64,000 nt of DNA from Eudromia elegans (GCA_003342815.1 PTEX01000297.1:1-64000); one strand, 5' to 3'; positions 27,101 through 39,245 are shown, counted from the first letter of the stretch. Notes: a model not told the origin generated them from the sequence alone. Program-made: numbers and translations.

Positions 27101-27950
27101 TTTAGAGGATGGCTGAAGCAGTTGATGTTATCATCTCACCTAATGATACTTGATTTGAAAGCATAGCAAACTTTGGTCATGCCTAATCATCAAGCTGCCC
27201 AAGATGGCAGCTTGGTCTTCTTCACATACTTCCCTTCCGTGCCACACAACCTTTTCCTTATTTACTTCTAAAATGTAATTCAGATGGCTCAGTTTAAAAA
27301 AAAAAAAAAAAAAAAGACTTGGACTAATACCAAACTAGATGTAAAAGCTTTGAAAAACAGGCTACAATTATGCAAGCTTTCCTTCTCAGATCAGGGAAAG
27401 GATTTGCCAGCACACTTCACTGTCCCAGCAACAGTTTTTAGAGATTTGCACTTCTATCACACAAGGCCCCATGCCAAAAACAAGTGATACAGACACCATA
27501 ATGTTGACACTGTCTTTGTAACATTGACCCCAATAAAATGAGATGCATTTTCTGTTCTTTAAAGGAGGCACACAAGTCTCTAATGGTTATTGCTATCCCC
27601 TTCTAATGCAAATCTCAAGTGCAAGATATGAGAATCTGAATGAGATACTACATCAGTGTTGGCTTTTCCAGCAACCCTGGAGAGCACAAGCAACTGAGTA
27701 CAAACAAATAAATATGTATGGTATAATTAAAAAAAAAAAAAACCAAAAACCACATACTTTTTTAATGTCCACAGACCAATCTTTCAGCTGCTCATTTACC
27801 TGGAGTTTAATTTGTCATAAAATATTCAATGGTAAAATAAAATAGATAACATTTTGACCTTTGTTGATATGTCTTTTTACAAAAGCAAATCCAGAAAGAC
27901 AACTTTAAGGTTTGATCCCTTCTTCCACAGATTAGATCCTTAGCTGAGGG
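18181..27950. other. AT-rich intergenic DNA with minor simple repeats
   Basis: No gene or CR1 copy recognised. It includes a (TA/TG)-type tract at about 20,410-20,445, a T-rich run at 20,915-20,938, and A runs at 27,296-27,315 and about 27,729-27,741. Open frames of up to 127 codons (23,621-24,004 plus) and two adjacent frames at 18,926-19,240 and 19,231-19,521 plus were inspected. They show no domain, no biased composition and no family resemblance, so I do not call them genes. Stretches near 22,540-22,840 and 26,030-26,200 are homeodomain-motif-rich and low in homopolymers, weak hints of regulatory DNA. Confidence 0.6.
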
Positions 27951-27975
27951 GACACAACTACAAGTTCAGTCTCCC

Positions 27976-28107
27976 TTTTATATATATATACACACATACA
28001 ACACACATACACGTATGCATAATTATGTATATGTATTTTTATATGTGTGGATGGATGGATGGATGGATGGATGGATGGATGGATGGATGGATGGATGGAT
28101 GTGTGTG

Positions 28108-28139
<32 letters not shown>

Positions 28140-28152
28140 CACAGATGGATGG
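27976..28152. repeat. Compound microsatellite: (TA)n/(CA)n - (GGAT)13 - (GT)n(AT)n(AC)n
   Basis: The core is thirteen perfect GGAT units at 28,049-28,100. To the left are TATA and ACAC-rich stretches from about 27,976. To the right are GTGTGTGT, ATATATATAT and a run of AC units to about 28,142, followed by two more GGAT units. Repetitive 'coding' frames across this tract (Trp-Met-Asp-Gly or Ile-His-Pro-Ser repeats) are artefacts of the 4-base period. Confidence 0.95.
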
Positions 28153-28264
28153 ACATGTCTAAAGGATAATTCTAATTTTTGGTTAGATGAATCACTTTTC
28201 TTTCGCCTGAGAACTGATCAGCTAAGCCCCTTATCAATGTGATTAATTTCAAATTTAGAGCCAG

Positions 28265-28350
28265 CTTGGAATCTGTCCCTGAGATAGATGGGTTGGAACA
28301 AAGCGGTGTTGACTAGATGACTTCCAGACATCTCTTTCATTTTAAGTTAC
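28265..28350 (+). mobile_element. Possible very degraded CR1 3' end
   Basis: The stretch 'ggttggaac..gttgactagatgacttccagacatctctttcattt' resembles the common terminal block of CR1 (ttggactagatgacctccagaggtccctttcaacct) with several mismatches and an insertion. It lacks a recognisable 8-bp tail repeat. I regard it as probable but weak. Confidence 0.35.
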
Positions 28351-28352
28351 TT

Positions 28353-30750
28353 TCTAGCCTATATTCCTAGCTTATATTTTGCTAGATTCTAGCTATATCT
28401 AGCTATATGCTTTACTAAGTATCTAATACCAGGCAGACACTGAAACCTAAACCTTCAAGAAAAAGAATGCACTTTTTTTTCCTTCATAGGCAATACTTTA
28501 TTATTCTAACTACATAACTGTAGTTAGGGAGTAAAGTCTTTCAATCAAACAGTAAAGTGCTCTTAGCATCACAACAGGATATGTAGTCAGAAAGAACATA
28601 TATTTCTTTTCTTTGCAATGGTAATGAGAGCTCTTTTTTCAAAGAACACCATTGTCCACATAAATTATTCACCAACAGAATAGACTCTATATAGATTTCT
28701 TAAAAGGAATGTTTCATTAATATGACAAATTACATCTTTAACCCTGAAATGCTCTAGTCACCTCCATGAGTACAGCTGGGAAAGACACACCATCTTATAT
28801 TTCACATTTGGAGAGTATATTCAGCAGCCCTATTTTAAAAAGCTTTGAATTCATGCATCCTGGGGTTCAAGCATGTATGGTCACAGCATTCATTTATTTA
28901 ATTTTAGTTTACCATTAATTTTACTGTCATATAATAAATGCACATAAATACCCATTGACTTCATTTCATGTCCTTTTATTTATTTTTCATCCAGAGGGAC
29001 TTACTCCCATACTTAAATGAAAATGTAGGAGTCATTGATTCTATTTACCACTCCAATACTTCCTTGATATGAAAGCAGGGAAAAAGTTAATTAGATTAAC
29101 ATTCTCAAACTGCTATCTTTTATGTAGCTAGTATTTTATAGCTAATTTTGTACACAAGGCTTTATATGCTCTGTTTGTAGTATCTACTATGGTTAAAGCA
29201 GTGACAGTCTTGGAACTTGGATGACTTTAATTCAGAAAAAAAAATACTTTTTGGGTTTTCATTATTCTTGTTTTAAGCTGGATGTGATTCAGATATCCCT
29301 ACTAGCAGATCCATTGCAATTTATAAAATGTGTGCATTTTTGATGTCTCCAAATGCAAAGAGAACATCATTATCATCACCTTTGAGGTTTAAGTGAATGG
29401 CTTCTGTGTGGGCTTGGATTATACACACAGGCGGATGCACTGACCTAGGAAATGTTCCCTCCACAGGCTACATATTGGGCTGCATGTAGTCCTGTGCTCA
29501 TATTCTCCGTTTATATCAGTGAGGCAGCATGCTGAGCATTTTCTAAAGTTTAATACACCAGCACTTCCCAGGCATTTGCAGATGTTAGATGAAACATGCC
29601 ACATTAATGGAAAGAGATTTTACTACTACTACTACTACTATTATTAAATTAAGTTTTGTTTCCTTTTTAAAGGCATTTTAACAGTATTATGTATATTTTG
29701 ATTCAAGCAGTACTGGCTGCTCAAGCAATTTTACCATGCAGGCTTTGTGAAATGGCTTTTGCTGCATTTGATTTTATGCGTCATTGTTCGCTTAAATCTG
29801 ACACACAGCTAATTTAAATATTTTAACCATGAAATGCAGGTCAAGGTGTGTTGTTAATTAGGAAAAAAGAAAAAAAAAAAAACCTCATTGTTGTTCCTTT
29901 TGAAAAAGCTCCTTAATAGAAAAGAAGATGAAAGGCAGTGCAGCTGGCAGTGAAACAGCGAAAAACCACCGCTTTGCTTCTTCAAAGGCCTTGTTTACAG
30001 AATGTAAGGTCACTTTGGTAGGAACTGAAAATACAACCACAATAAAGGAGCTCCAAGGAATCACTCTAAAGACAAACTAAATTTCAATTAAATCCCTGTT
30101 TCTTTCTTTTCTTCTATTTTTGGAATGAGAGCAATTGGAAAACTTGCTGAACTTCACATCCACTTTCAAGGTGTTCTATGTAGATATATCCAAAATTAAT
30201 TACAGTTATCAGTGAAAAAGAAAAAAAGGAAAAGAGAAAAAAAAAAGAAAACCAATGACAAGGCTCTTCAACTGCAAGTTTGATGTTTGATGTCACATGC
30301 ATATATCAAATCTGATGGCAGAGTCGTTCAAAAGTCTTCAGGAATTGTTTGCCTATATCGGGTGAACTCTATGAGAATATCGGTATTCTGATTATTCAGT
30401 GAGTTAAATTATGTGTTAGAGCTAAACACTTGCTAGATAATCAACCTGCTTTTTCTTTTGATTGGCCATACCATCAGATTAAGTTGCTAATATAGAAAAA
30501 GACAGATGTCAATCACCGCAGCATCACAGCAATCTGCTAATGACTAAGCTTAGGCGCTTTAATAATCCTACTTATTTTAATGGTAAAGGGTGGAAAAGCT
30601 GAAAGAAAAACTGATTAGAGCAATGAACTGCTTATTATAAAAGATGTGATTTTAGCATAAATCTATATTTTAAACCATCTTGTGCTTGATTGCATATCAC
30701 TTTTCTTACCAGTGTGGTATTAGCAGCAATTTTACTTGAAAACCAACTGC
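28353..30750. other. AT-rich intergenic DNA, no gene recognised
   Basis: Unique AT-rich DNA with a short trinucleotide run, (TAC)n, at 29,621-29,640 and an A run near 29,870-29,882. The parts at 29,690-30,060 and 30,330-30,600 have the complex, TAAT-rich composition described for candidate regulatory elements. There is no supportable open frame. Confidence 0.6.
29690..30600. promoter_or_regulatory. Candidate conserved non-coding region (two sub-blocks)
   Basis: Sub-blocks 29,690-30,060 and 30,330-30,600 have few homopolymers and many homeodomain-type TAAT/ATTA sites. At 30,507-30,515 the sequence TGTCAATCA is, in reverse complement, TGATTGACA, which matches the first nine bases of the known PBX-MEIS decamer. 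The middle part, 30,060-30,330, is ordinary A/T-rich DNA. Regulatory function is inferred from composition and motifs only. Confidence 0.22.
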
Positions 30751-31044
30751 AAAAGAAAAGAAAAGAAAAGAAAAGAAAAGAAAAGAAAAGAAAAGAAAAG
30801 AAAAGAAAAGAAAAGAAAAGAAAAGAAAAGAAAAGAAAAGAAAANNNNNNNNNNNNNNNNNNNNNNNNNNNNNNNNNNNNNNNNNNNNNNNNNNNNNNNN
30901 NNNNNNNNNNNNNNNNNNNNNNNNNNNNNNNNNNNNNNNNNNNNNNNNNGAAAAGAAAAGAAAAGAAAAGAAAAGAAAAGAAAAGAAAAGAAAAGAAAAG
31001 AAAAGAAAAGAAAAGAAAAGAAAAGAAAAGAAAAGAAAAGAAAA
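30751..31044. repeat. (AAAAG)n pentanucleotide array with a 105-base assembly gap
   Basis: Perfect AAAAG units run from 30,751 to 30,844, then 105 undetermined bases (30,845-30,949), then perfect units to 31,044. About 38 units are visible. The gap is most likely unsequenced repeat, so the true number is unknown and the gap size may be nominal. Lys/Arg/Glu-rich or Phe/Ser-rich frames across it are artefacts of the 5-base period. Confidence 0.97.
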
Positions 31045-31740
31045 CCAAAAAAAGAGTTGAATAGAAGACAGTTGAGCCCTCATGAAAGCCAAGAAAAAAG
31101 GAGGTTAAAAAAAAGACTTGTTCACTAGCCTAGAGGTAGTTCATCCCACTTGGAAAGGCAAGGAAGTAGTTCCTATCTTTCATTGAATGATTATTTCTGT
31201 GAAAGAGCCTCTAAAGCAAAAGAAAGGAAAAGAAAACAACAAACAAACAAACAAAAACATGTATTTTGCATAGAACATATATTTGAACACTGAACTCATA
31301 TCTGAGTAGCTAAAACACTTCCCTAACTTCTGACATGGCCTCCTGGATTCTGTTTGAGTTCAGCTTCCTCTTACTTAGCAGTCACTCTCTATAAAGGTAA
31401 TCATAAGTATGTCTACAGATCCAATGAATTGCGCTCAGAAAGAGAAAGATAAAAAACTATAATAAATTATTTACACACTTTTAAAAATGTGGGCAAAAGG
31501 ACTTTCCTCAAGCTTGGGGATCTAAGTCCTAGACAATGTCCAAAATGCCTTTGAAATTGTGTTGCGTTAATCCCACAGTATGGCCTTTCTCCTTGGTGAG
31601 GTAGGTGGATAAACAACTTGCTCTCCTGGCCCATCTGTTACATCTATGTTTTTACAAGTTCCTTTTTCCTATTCCTCAGGCTTATGACAACTCCTACAGT
31701 GAAAATCCACAGACTCATCATGCAAGGATATGTCATTTCC
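31045..31740. other. AT-rich intergenic DNA, no gene recognised
   Basis: Short unique stretch between the AAAAG array and a CR1 tail. It begins with further A-rich, AAAG/AAAC-like sequence (31,045-31,260) that looks like decayed margin of simple repeat. No coding potential was seen. Confidence 0.6.
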
Positions 31741-31743
31741 TCT

Positions 31744-31838
31744 GAGTGTCCCTGCTCGAGCAGGGAGGTTGGATTAGGTGATCTCTAGAGGTCCCTCCCA
31801 AACTTAACCATTCTGTGATTCTGTGATTCTGTGATTTT
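31744..31838 (+). mobile_element. CR1 LINE 3' terminal fragment
   Basis: It contains the CR1 3' UTR hairpin-like block 'ccctgctcgagcaggg', then 'ggttggattaggtgatctctagaggtccctcccaa'-type sequence, and ends in three near-perfect copies of the 8-bp tail ATTCTGTG (31,810-31,835). Only the last ~95 bp of the element are present, a typical extreme 5' truncation from aborted reverse transcription. Confidence 0.92.
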
Positions 31839-32930
31839 GGGTGCTTACAGATATTATAGGCATTATCTGATCATCTCACAAATGTGAACCTACTCATTCT
31901 TCATCTTGTCTTTGAGGCAATTTTCTACCAGAAGCAGAATTGAATAAATGTATATAAATATGAAGTCTTTTTGTGGAAAAAGCTAATGTTTGCAAGATAT
32001 ACCAAAACTCATTGTTGGAATAAATCAGTATCCTGGTTCGATACACAAGTGAAAAGACCTTTCTTCTTATTCAGGTAAGAATAAAGAAATCCACATTCCC
32101 TGCTTGTTTGACAATTCCCTGACAGATGGCTATAAATATCAAATTCAGTGAATTGAAGATGCAGGAACACATGAATTTATCTAGAAATTCTTTTTAGGCA
32201 GAAAGACAGGGTTGTGGAAAATCAAAACAACAACAGCATATTATCAGAAGGTAGGAAGAGCTAAACTGGAATGAACAGATCTGACAAACATAAGATTAGA
32301 CTGACAACACAGTTCCTAAGATAACAGAATCATCAAACCTGGAAAGGCAAGTTCAAGACATCATTTTTGATGTTTTTTATTTTGCTTTGTTTTTGCTTAT
32401 TTTTTATCTCAGATGAAGTGTAACAGAAAAGAGGTGAGAATCAGTGATGCCATTAACATAAAGTTTCTTTAAGGCAGTAACAGCAACCAATTAGTCACTT
32501 TCCCCTGTGCATTATACTGACTTCCTCCAGAGTTCCACACATGCTTAGATGTTCCTAGATCACCCAGTTCACATGAACATCTACACAGATGTTTGTGGGA
32601 TTTGGATCTCAACAATGTGACTTACAGCCCCAAGAGCCTCCAGATCACCCCACAGCTTGATGCTCTGTCAGTGCATGCTTTTCCTCCTACAGGCTTGCTG
32701 CCAGTTTTGCTGACTGAGAAGGCATGTCCCTGATGAAGAACAATGTAAAAGAATGATGCCTTAAGGTGTCAAATTACTCAAAAATGTCACCAAGCAACTT
32801 GAAGAATCTTCACCTTATCTAGCAACAACCTTTTCAGCCCAGAGTGTGACCTTTGAATAGTGGTAACTCGACATCGGCAAAGGAATGCCCTGGCTGAGGG
32901 GATCACAACCATTATTGCTGACTGCACAGC
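31839..32930. other. Intergenic DNA between two oppositely oriented CR1 ends
   Basis: Unique AT-rich DNA of about 1.1 kb. A stretch near 32,325-32,370 ('cagaatcatcaaacctggaaagg') faintly resembles the minus-strand start of a CR1 3' end but is too short and diverged to call. No open frame has recognisable content. Confidence 0.55.
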
Positions 32931-32932
32931 CT

Positions 32933-33232
32933 CACAGAATCACAGAATGGTTGAGGTTGGAAGGGACCTCTAGAGATCATCTAGTCCAACCCCCTGCTCC
33001 AGCAGGGACACCCAGAGCCAAAGGCACAGGGTGGCAGCCAGGCGGGTTTGAAGATCTCCAGAGCAGGAGACTCCACAGCCTCTCTGGGCAGCCTGCTCCA
33101 GTGCTCTGTCACCCTCACAGCAAAGAAGTTCTTCCTCACCTGGACATGGAACTGCCTGGGTTTCAACTTGCACCCATTACCCCTTGTCCTGGTGGATGAC
33201 TCCCACCCACACCACATTCATCTCTCTTTGGA
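32933..33232 (-). mobile_element. CR1 LINE 3' fragment
   Basis: Read on the minus strand it ends in two copies of the 8-bp tail ATTCTGTG (plus-strand CACAGAAT at 32,933-32,948). On the plus strand 'ggttggaagggacctctagag' and 'ctagtccaaccccctgctcc' follow, and then the region encoding the CR1 ORF2 C-terminus ('ctctgtcaccctcacagcaaagaagttcttcctcac'). The minus-strand translation keeps the Asn/Arg-rich '[19 protein letters not shown]' C-terminal segment typical of CR1 ORF2. The copy is truncated about 300 bp from its end. Confidence 0.93.
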
Positions 33233-33239
33233 GTAAGTC

Positions 33240-35795
33240 AGTGATGTTTTCAGTCACAAAAAAGAAGCAAGATAAGAATCAAAGAGCCCTCTATTTATAT
33301 TATGCAATACTGCTCTGCCTCCTAATTGCTGGTTAAACAGTTGTTGATTAATGCCAGGAAATCTGAAGTGTAATAAGGATAAAATAAATGGTATATACAA
33401 TATGAAAAATCAGGAAAAGCTCCAAAATACACTAAATATTCTGTTACCAGTAAGTAGCCCCAACCCTCTTGTGATCATTAAGTGTCCCTAAGGATTTCAG
33501 CACTAATTTGTTTGACTTTTATTTAAAATAAGGCAATCAATTTCTTCCCCTGCATAGTTGCTTAAGGCCACTTGCATGGTACATCTAATTTGCTCAACTT
33601 CTGTCAAGAGGACCTTAGCATCTTAACATTATTTAGATGTTTGGCAGGTTAGGTGTGAAAAAAAAGTTTTTGATTCTTCCCTTATTTACTCTGAATTTAA
33701 CTCCGTCAAGCTTTTATCAGTACAGATTGGCATATTGCTTTTTCATGTCTGCATATGCAGACATACACTTCCTAACAACATAAAATGTAAGTTATTAGGG
33801 ATTGTATGTGAGCAGCATTATATAGCTTTTGATATACATAAAATCGGATTAGATGATGGCAATTTTTATCCATCAAAATGCTGAGTATTTGGAATATAAA
33901 TGCTTGCAACAACTCAGAAACTATTACCAACCATCTGCAGTCATAATTCCTTCCATTTGGACAATGACACATGCAAAAGAAATTTAGGTTCCTTATGCAT
34001 CTTTCAGCACTCCTAACTGGAAAGTAAACTTCTCCCATTGACCCCAAACATTTCTACCTATTTGCATGTTATCCCAAAAGCTTTGTGGGAGAACATATGA
34101 ATATGTAAGTAGTCAGAGTAGACTTTCAACTTTCATTCCTTCCATACTGAAACTTATATTAATTTCCAGGAACATTTTCACTGACCTCATCTAAAATATT
34201 AACTGTAAAAAATAACCAGGGTCAAGTTTTAATGTTGTTTGGTTGACATCTATTTCTCTCATTTCTAAATTCACATTAAGTCATTAACTGCTTAAGTTAA
34301 TTGCTCCATTTGAATACTTACATTTTAATACCAATCAATGCAGTCGTTTTTTAAAGAAATATAGCACTCAAAATGGTATTCAAACATGACACCAAAGCAA
34401 TTTATTAAGTAATTAAAATTACTCCTAGATGTGACAAATTACACACTCTAAATAATTCAATTAAAAGGTGATTACTGCCTCAGCCTAGTATTCTAAGTTG
34501 CTGTAGAGCCTGTAGAGCTGTATGGTAGATGACCATAGATGATGTTCGTGTTCTTTCCTCACTTTTGCACTGGTGATAAGAGTTTGAGTTTTATTTTCTA
34601 ATCACAAGTCTAGCTTCTCATATTGCTTCAAGACAGCAAGGCTTTCTGCTGAATGGCAACAAGCAAAGCAAGCAGCATTTTGCATTGGAGATGGCAAAAT
34701 GCTCCGGTAGCTTCCTTGCTTTAGCCTGTTGCTCCCCTAATGAGACATGTGCAATAATGTTCTAAACCACAAAAGGGATTGGAACCAAAACTGCTGATTC
34801 CTTGGAAAAAAAAATAAGGAAAATGAGGAGATCAGTGGATATAAGGCAAAAACTTCACGTCTTTACTTATCACTAATCACTATCAAAATGAGCTCCCTCT
34901 TAGTTTGTATGAGTTTCGGATGACAGAAGTAGTCACGGGGCCACTTGCAGCAGAAAGTGGAGCTTCGCAGTAAACACTTTCTGCAGCATCTCCCCTCCTG
35001 GTGGTACTGCTGGGAGGTTAATGGTCTGGAGTCTGAGCCACTTCCTCGGCTGCTAGCTGAACTGATTACTGCCGAGATACACAAACAGGTAAATTTGACT
35101 GGAGGGAGATTTTCATAACAGCTTCTATGCACGTGAGTGCTATGGCTGGGATTTGGCTCACTGGACTATAACCATTGCAAAGAAACTTTCTTTTATAACT
35201 GCAGTATGGGTTTTCTATATATTCAGAAGAGCTGTATAAGGATGTCTAAGGCATGAATTGTCTCATCCTACAATAGAGTACGTCCAAGTACAGTATCCAG
35301 ACTGTATACTGTATGTTACACTGATGTCTGTTGGAGTGAAGTAACTAATTCTCCCTTAAAAGCAGCCTAGATACCCTTTTAAAGATATTTTCATATAAAC
35401 CTCACATCTTACACGTGGTATGGATGCGGCTAAACCAGGTTTTCATTCCTGCACTCAGCTGGTTCTTCAATAGCCATCCAGCAGCCCTTGCATGCCCATA
35501 CCTTGTCAGGCTGCTCTCTGAGGCACGTACCATACACCTGAGGATCAAGATATAGCAATATCACTCTGGCAGACTGTCAAAGATCTCTCCTTTCCTTTCA
35601 GGTTCTTTGTTCACACACATGTTTTGGAGTGGAGAGTTTAGTGCTACAGCAGAGATGCAAGTCATATGCAATGATACACTCCTATTGATAGTATATTAGC
35701 AATCTCTGCACAATATAAACACAAATATTTTTACAACACATGGCTTGAGAGTCAACAAATATCTGTGGGAGTCAGTAAATATTCATCATAATATT
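33240..35795. other. AT-rich intergenic DNA with a slightly GC-richer patch at 34.9-35.14 kb
   Basis: No gene recognised. The patch at 34,915-35,140 is less A/T-rich than its surroundings and has an 89-codon minus-strand frame (34,863-35,132) without recognisable domains. On the plus strand it carries a good splice-donor-like sequence, ACAG|GTAAAT, at 35,088/35,089. No convincing upstream acceptor was seen, so an exon is not called. Confidence 0.55.
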
Positions 35796-35808
35796 AAGGG
35801 CTCTGCAT

Positions 35809-36022
35809 TATTAAGGGCTCCAGTCCCTTTATCATCTTTGTTGCTCAACATTCCCTAGAAGCTCCACATTCCTCTTGTCCTGGGGAGTCCAGAAGTGCAC
35901 CTAATGCTCCATTTGTGGCTTCACCAGAGCTGAGTAGAGGGGAAGGATCTCCTCCCTCGCCCTGCTGGCAATGCTTCTCCTCATGCAGGCTGAGATCCCA
36001 TTGGCCTTCCTTGCCACAAGAG
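35809..36022 (-). mobile_element. CR1 LINE internal fragment (ORF2 C-terminal coding region), old
   Basis: On the plus strand, 'ctccagtccctttatcatc', 'tggggagtccagaagtg', 'gtggcttcaccagagctgagtagagggg' and 'cattggccttccttgccacaagag' correspond to the minus strand of a CR1 region upstream of the 3' terminus. The 3' tail itself is absent. A 17-bp-period duplication of ATTAAGGGCTC (35,793-35,803 and 35,810-35,820) sits at its left edge. Divergence is noticeable, suggesting an older copy. Confidence 0.8.
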
Positions 36023-36024
36023 CA

Positions 36025-39000
36025 AAATTGATCATCATAAGCCTGGCAACATTTTCCCCCTTAAAATTAGCTCACAAAGTACAATGAAAAACGTTCCTCA
36101 ATATCACAAGCTAGCTGGATCACAAGGCACATGCAGAATGAATCATTTAGCACTAGAGTATCTGACAACTGTCTGCTGCATTCGTCGTCTGACTTGTAGC
36201 TGCTCAGAAGTGCACAAAATGAACACTGCAGAAAGTAAAGCACGATCCAGCTGGCTTTTCAATCTGCAGCTCTGCAAGGAAATAATTTTTCTTTAAATTT
36301 TGAAACATACGTTGTAATATTTGTGTGTATGAACATATATATGAACACGTGCATAGTTTAACTTCTACACATATACATATATCTGTCCATGTATATGCAT
36401 ATATTATATGTAAACATATGCATACACATACATACATCTGTACAAACACTAATACTTTTTTTTCTTTTTTTCTTTTTTTCTTTTTAAGGTGAGATGAATT
36501 CCACAGTTTCTTAGGTTGCTCTATTACTGCTTAGCACCAGTGCCTACTTTCTGTGCAACCTGAGTAAAAGCAAGAAAGTAGGCACAGGAAACTACAAGAA
36601 ATAGCTATACAGGAAATATTTTACTGAAATCTATGGATTTTGCTGGATTATTCACACCAGCCAAAGCTGTCTGGTCATTCATCATACCAGATTTGTTGGC
36701 ATTTCACAGTTACAAATACTCTCAGAATTATACCATTCTCTTTCATTTAATTCAATTTTCATAGAGGATCAAAAATTTGCAGTAGGCAGAAAAATTTGTA
36801 GTTACATGGAGGGGAGTCCTAGAGCTGAGAGATAGCTCAGAGAAATTGCCCTTACTGCCCTCTCCTGAGCAGAGAAAATCGTTTCAGGTATAGTTATAGC
36901 ATCATGACTATGTGAATGCTTTTAGTTGCAAAGCTAATCACTGAAGGGATTTGCCCATGTATGGTGAAGATGTTCTTGGTAACATCAAAGTGTTGGTAGA
37001 GCTTCTTTATATTGATTCTGCAGTAGTGAGTAGCTCAAAACCTTTACATTATACAAAGGAGATTAGTCGCACTAAATTTTCCCCTCATTGCTCCACCTCA
37101 GGGCAAAGTCTTGATCTCACTGGAAACACACACACACAAAATATTAATTTTAGTTTGAAAGGCAAGAGATTCATCTGGAGTTCCAATATTCGCATATTTA
37201 TTTCTAAAAGTTTGGTACTTTTGGATAGGTAAAAGCAAACTAAGACTTTCACAGCATATATTAGGGACAGCATTGTTTATTTAAAATTAATAGTTTTGAA
37301 TTGGAACTGATCTCAGACCCAGCCTATTGCTGCAAGAACTATGTGGTATTCTAGCTATGATGATACAGTAGGTACAGCAGCTTGATTGTAGCATCAATGA
37401 AGCATGAATATTGGCTAATTATCATAATAGAAGCTCTTGCAATTATGCTGTCATTTCATTTATATTAACATGTTTGGTTGAGGTACCTAAGTATCCAAGA
37501 TATGTGGAGGAAATCAGAATGTATTTTTCTGCTTTCAATTTGATAAATCACACTCTTTGTCACATACTTGAGATTTAATTGATTAGTGAGTGTTCTGCGA
37601 ATGCAGGAGGTATTTTGCAATACTGGTAGCAACAGTGTTTTGTATTTTAGCCAGATACTCATTCTCTGAACTATGTTACAACAATAAGCCTAGAAGATGT
37701 TTTCCCACTCCCTTGGTTCGTATAGTTTGGGAACATCCTTTTGTTTATGCAGTGTAAGTTATATGAAGTTCATTTGTATCATTAGCAGCTAAACTTCATT
37801 ATTACTATCACACTTGATTACTACAGGATATGTGGGTTGCCCAGAATTTCAGTTAAGTGCCATCCTATGAAAAAAAAAAACCAAAAAACCCTTCACATAA
37901 AGCATTAGCTTGATGTTTGTTTAATTACTGGTAGACAGGGGTTTTTTTTGCATTTAGTCCACAAAAGCAGTTACTTTACTCAGGTCAGATATTGAAACTG
38001 AAAGGGTAATTTTTGGAAGATGTTCCTTGATTTTTATAATGCAGTTTTGGAGCTGTGACCTTGTCTGTGAGGACTATAAAATCCAGATATGATAATGAGT
38101 GTCATCCACCTGTTTTCATCCTTTTCTCTCCGTCTCTGTGGCTTCTTGCCTTTTCTAGTTCTATATTTGGAAAAGAGAATCACCTAATATTACGAGTTTT
38201 AAACAAGCTGAGCACATAGGATCTCCGATCCCAGGTAGTTCTCAGGTAGTACCACCATACAAGGTGATACATTCAGATTTTATCTACGCACTATATCTCT
38301 AGAAAGTTCCTCTTGTCAGTGGCATAATGCTTACCATTCACCATAGCCAGCTGAGTCAAAATATAATGGGGGTCAGGAGATGCCTACTAATTAGATTAAC
38401 TATGACATATTTTTGAGGTCTAACAGAAGCCAGATCAGGTTCTCTTCACTGTAGCACCCTTTTTCCTGACGGTGAAATTTTAAGTTTACCAACATTCTGA
38501 GAGCTACAGGTAATTGCTGAAAATACAGAGAAAGAGTTCATGCAGACCTAAGAGTTCTGGCATCAGAAGGAGGGACGAGATTAGGCCAGATAAAAACATG
38601 TTCCTGAAAGACTTCTGAAAATCCCAATCTAACAAAAAAAACCCAAAAAAATAGCAAAAAAGAAAAAAAAAAAGTTTAGAGATTAAAAAGGAGAACCTCT
38701 AAACTAATGCCACGATATAAATTATGACTATAATCTCAAATAATATTTTATAAAATGCATTTAACATGCAAGTGGCACCTAGAAAGTCAAGTTTTTATAA
38801 TGGTAGATGTATTTGTCTCAGAACATTGTTGTGAAGATGAGCCCTATTAGAACCTTCACACTAGGAGTCAAGGTTTCAATTACACTGTGTTCACTCTGGT
38901 TCTTGTACTAATAAAATAGCATTTTTTTTCTACTCATTAACAGGATGTAACATGAGGGAAGGCTTTGCTTAATAATGGAAAAAATCTACAATATATGTAA

Positions 39001-39240
39001 TCTCTTCCTAAACCAAACATGTTAAAAAAGTCAGGTTGACTATGCCCCTATTTTTGCCTATTCTACCTGTTGATTGTGATGTGACATCAAGGAGAGGCTG
39101 AAGTAAGGCAGTGAGATGAAAGGCAGACAGGATAAATCTAAAAATACAGAGAAAATGAAAAATTTGTGATGCCATTACTATATTTGATTTACAACAAGGA
39201 TGCTAGGAATTTGAAATTTTGATCAATGATTTTAGAAATG
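36025..39240. other. AT-rich intergenic DNA, no gene recognised
   Basis: It includes a degenerate (TA/CA)-type tract at 36,310-36,440 and T-rich (TTTTTTTC)n-like sequence at 36,456-36,486. Short open frames such as 36,951-37,232 have no recognisable domain. The stretch 37,380-37,640 is rich in ATTA/TAAT sites but otherwise unremarkable. Confidence 0.6.
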
Positions 39241-39245
39241 CTGGA

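Noticed and set aside
28015..28242. Open frames with Trp-Met-Asp-Gly and Ile-His-Pro-Ser repeats
   Set aside because: Artefact of the (GGAT)13 microsatellite; no start context, domain or splice signal supports a gene.
30635..31128. Long Lys/Arg/Glu-rich and Phe/Ser-rich open frames on both strands
   Set aside because: They are produced by the AAAAG array and by undetermined bases, which cannot contain stops; they are not proteins.
32325..32375. Possible minus-strand CR1 3' start ('cagaatcatcaaacctggaaagg')
   Set aside because: Only scattered matches to the consensus and no continuation into 'ctagtccaac'.
32885..33236. Open frames on both strands, one of 104 codons
   Set aside because: They are translations of the CR1 fragment; only the minus strand corresponds to real ORF2 remnants.
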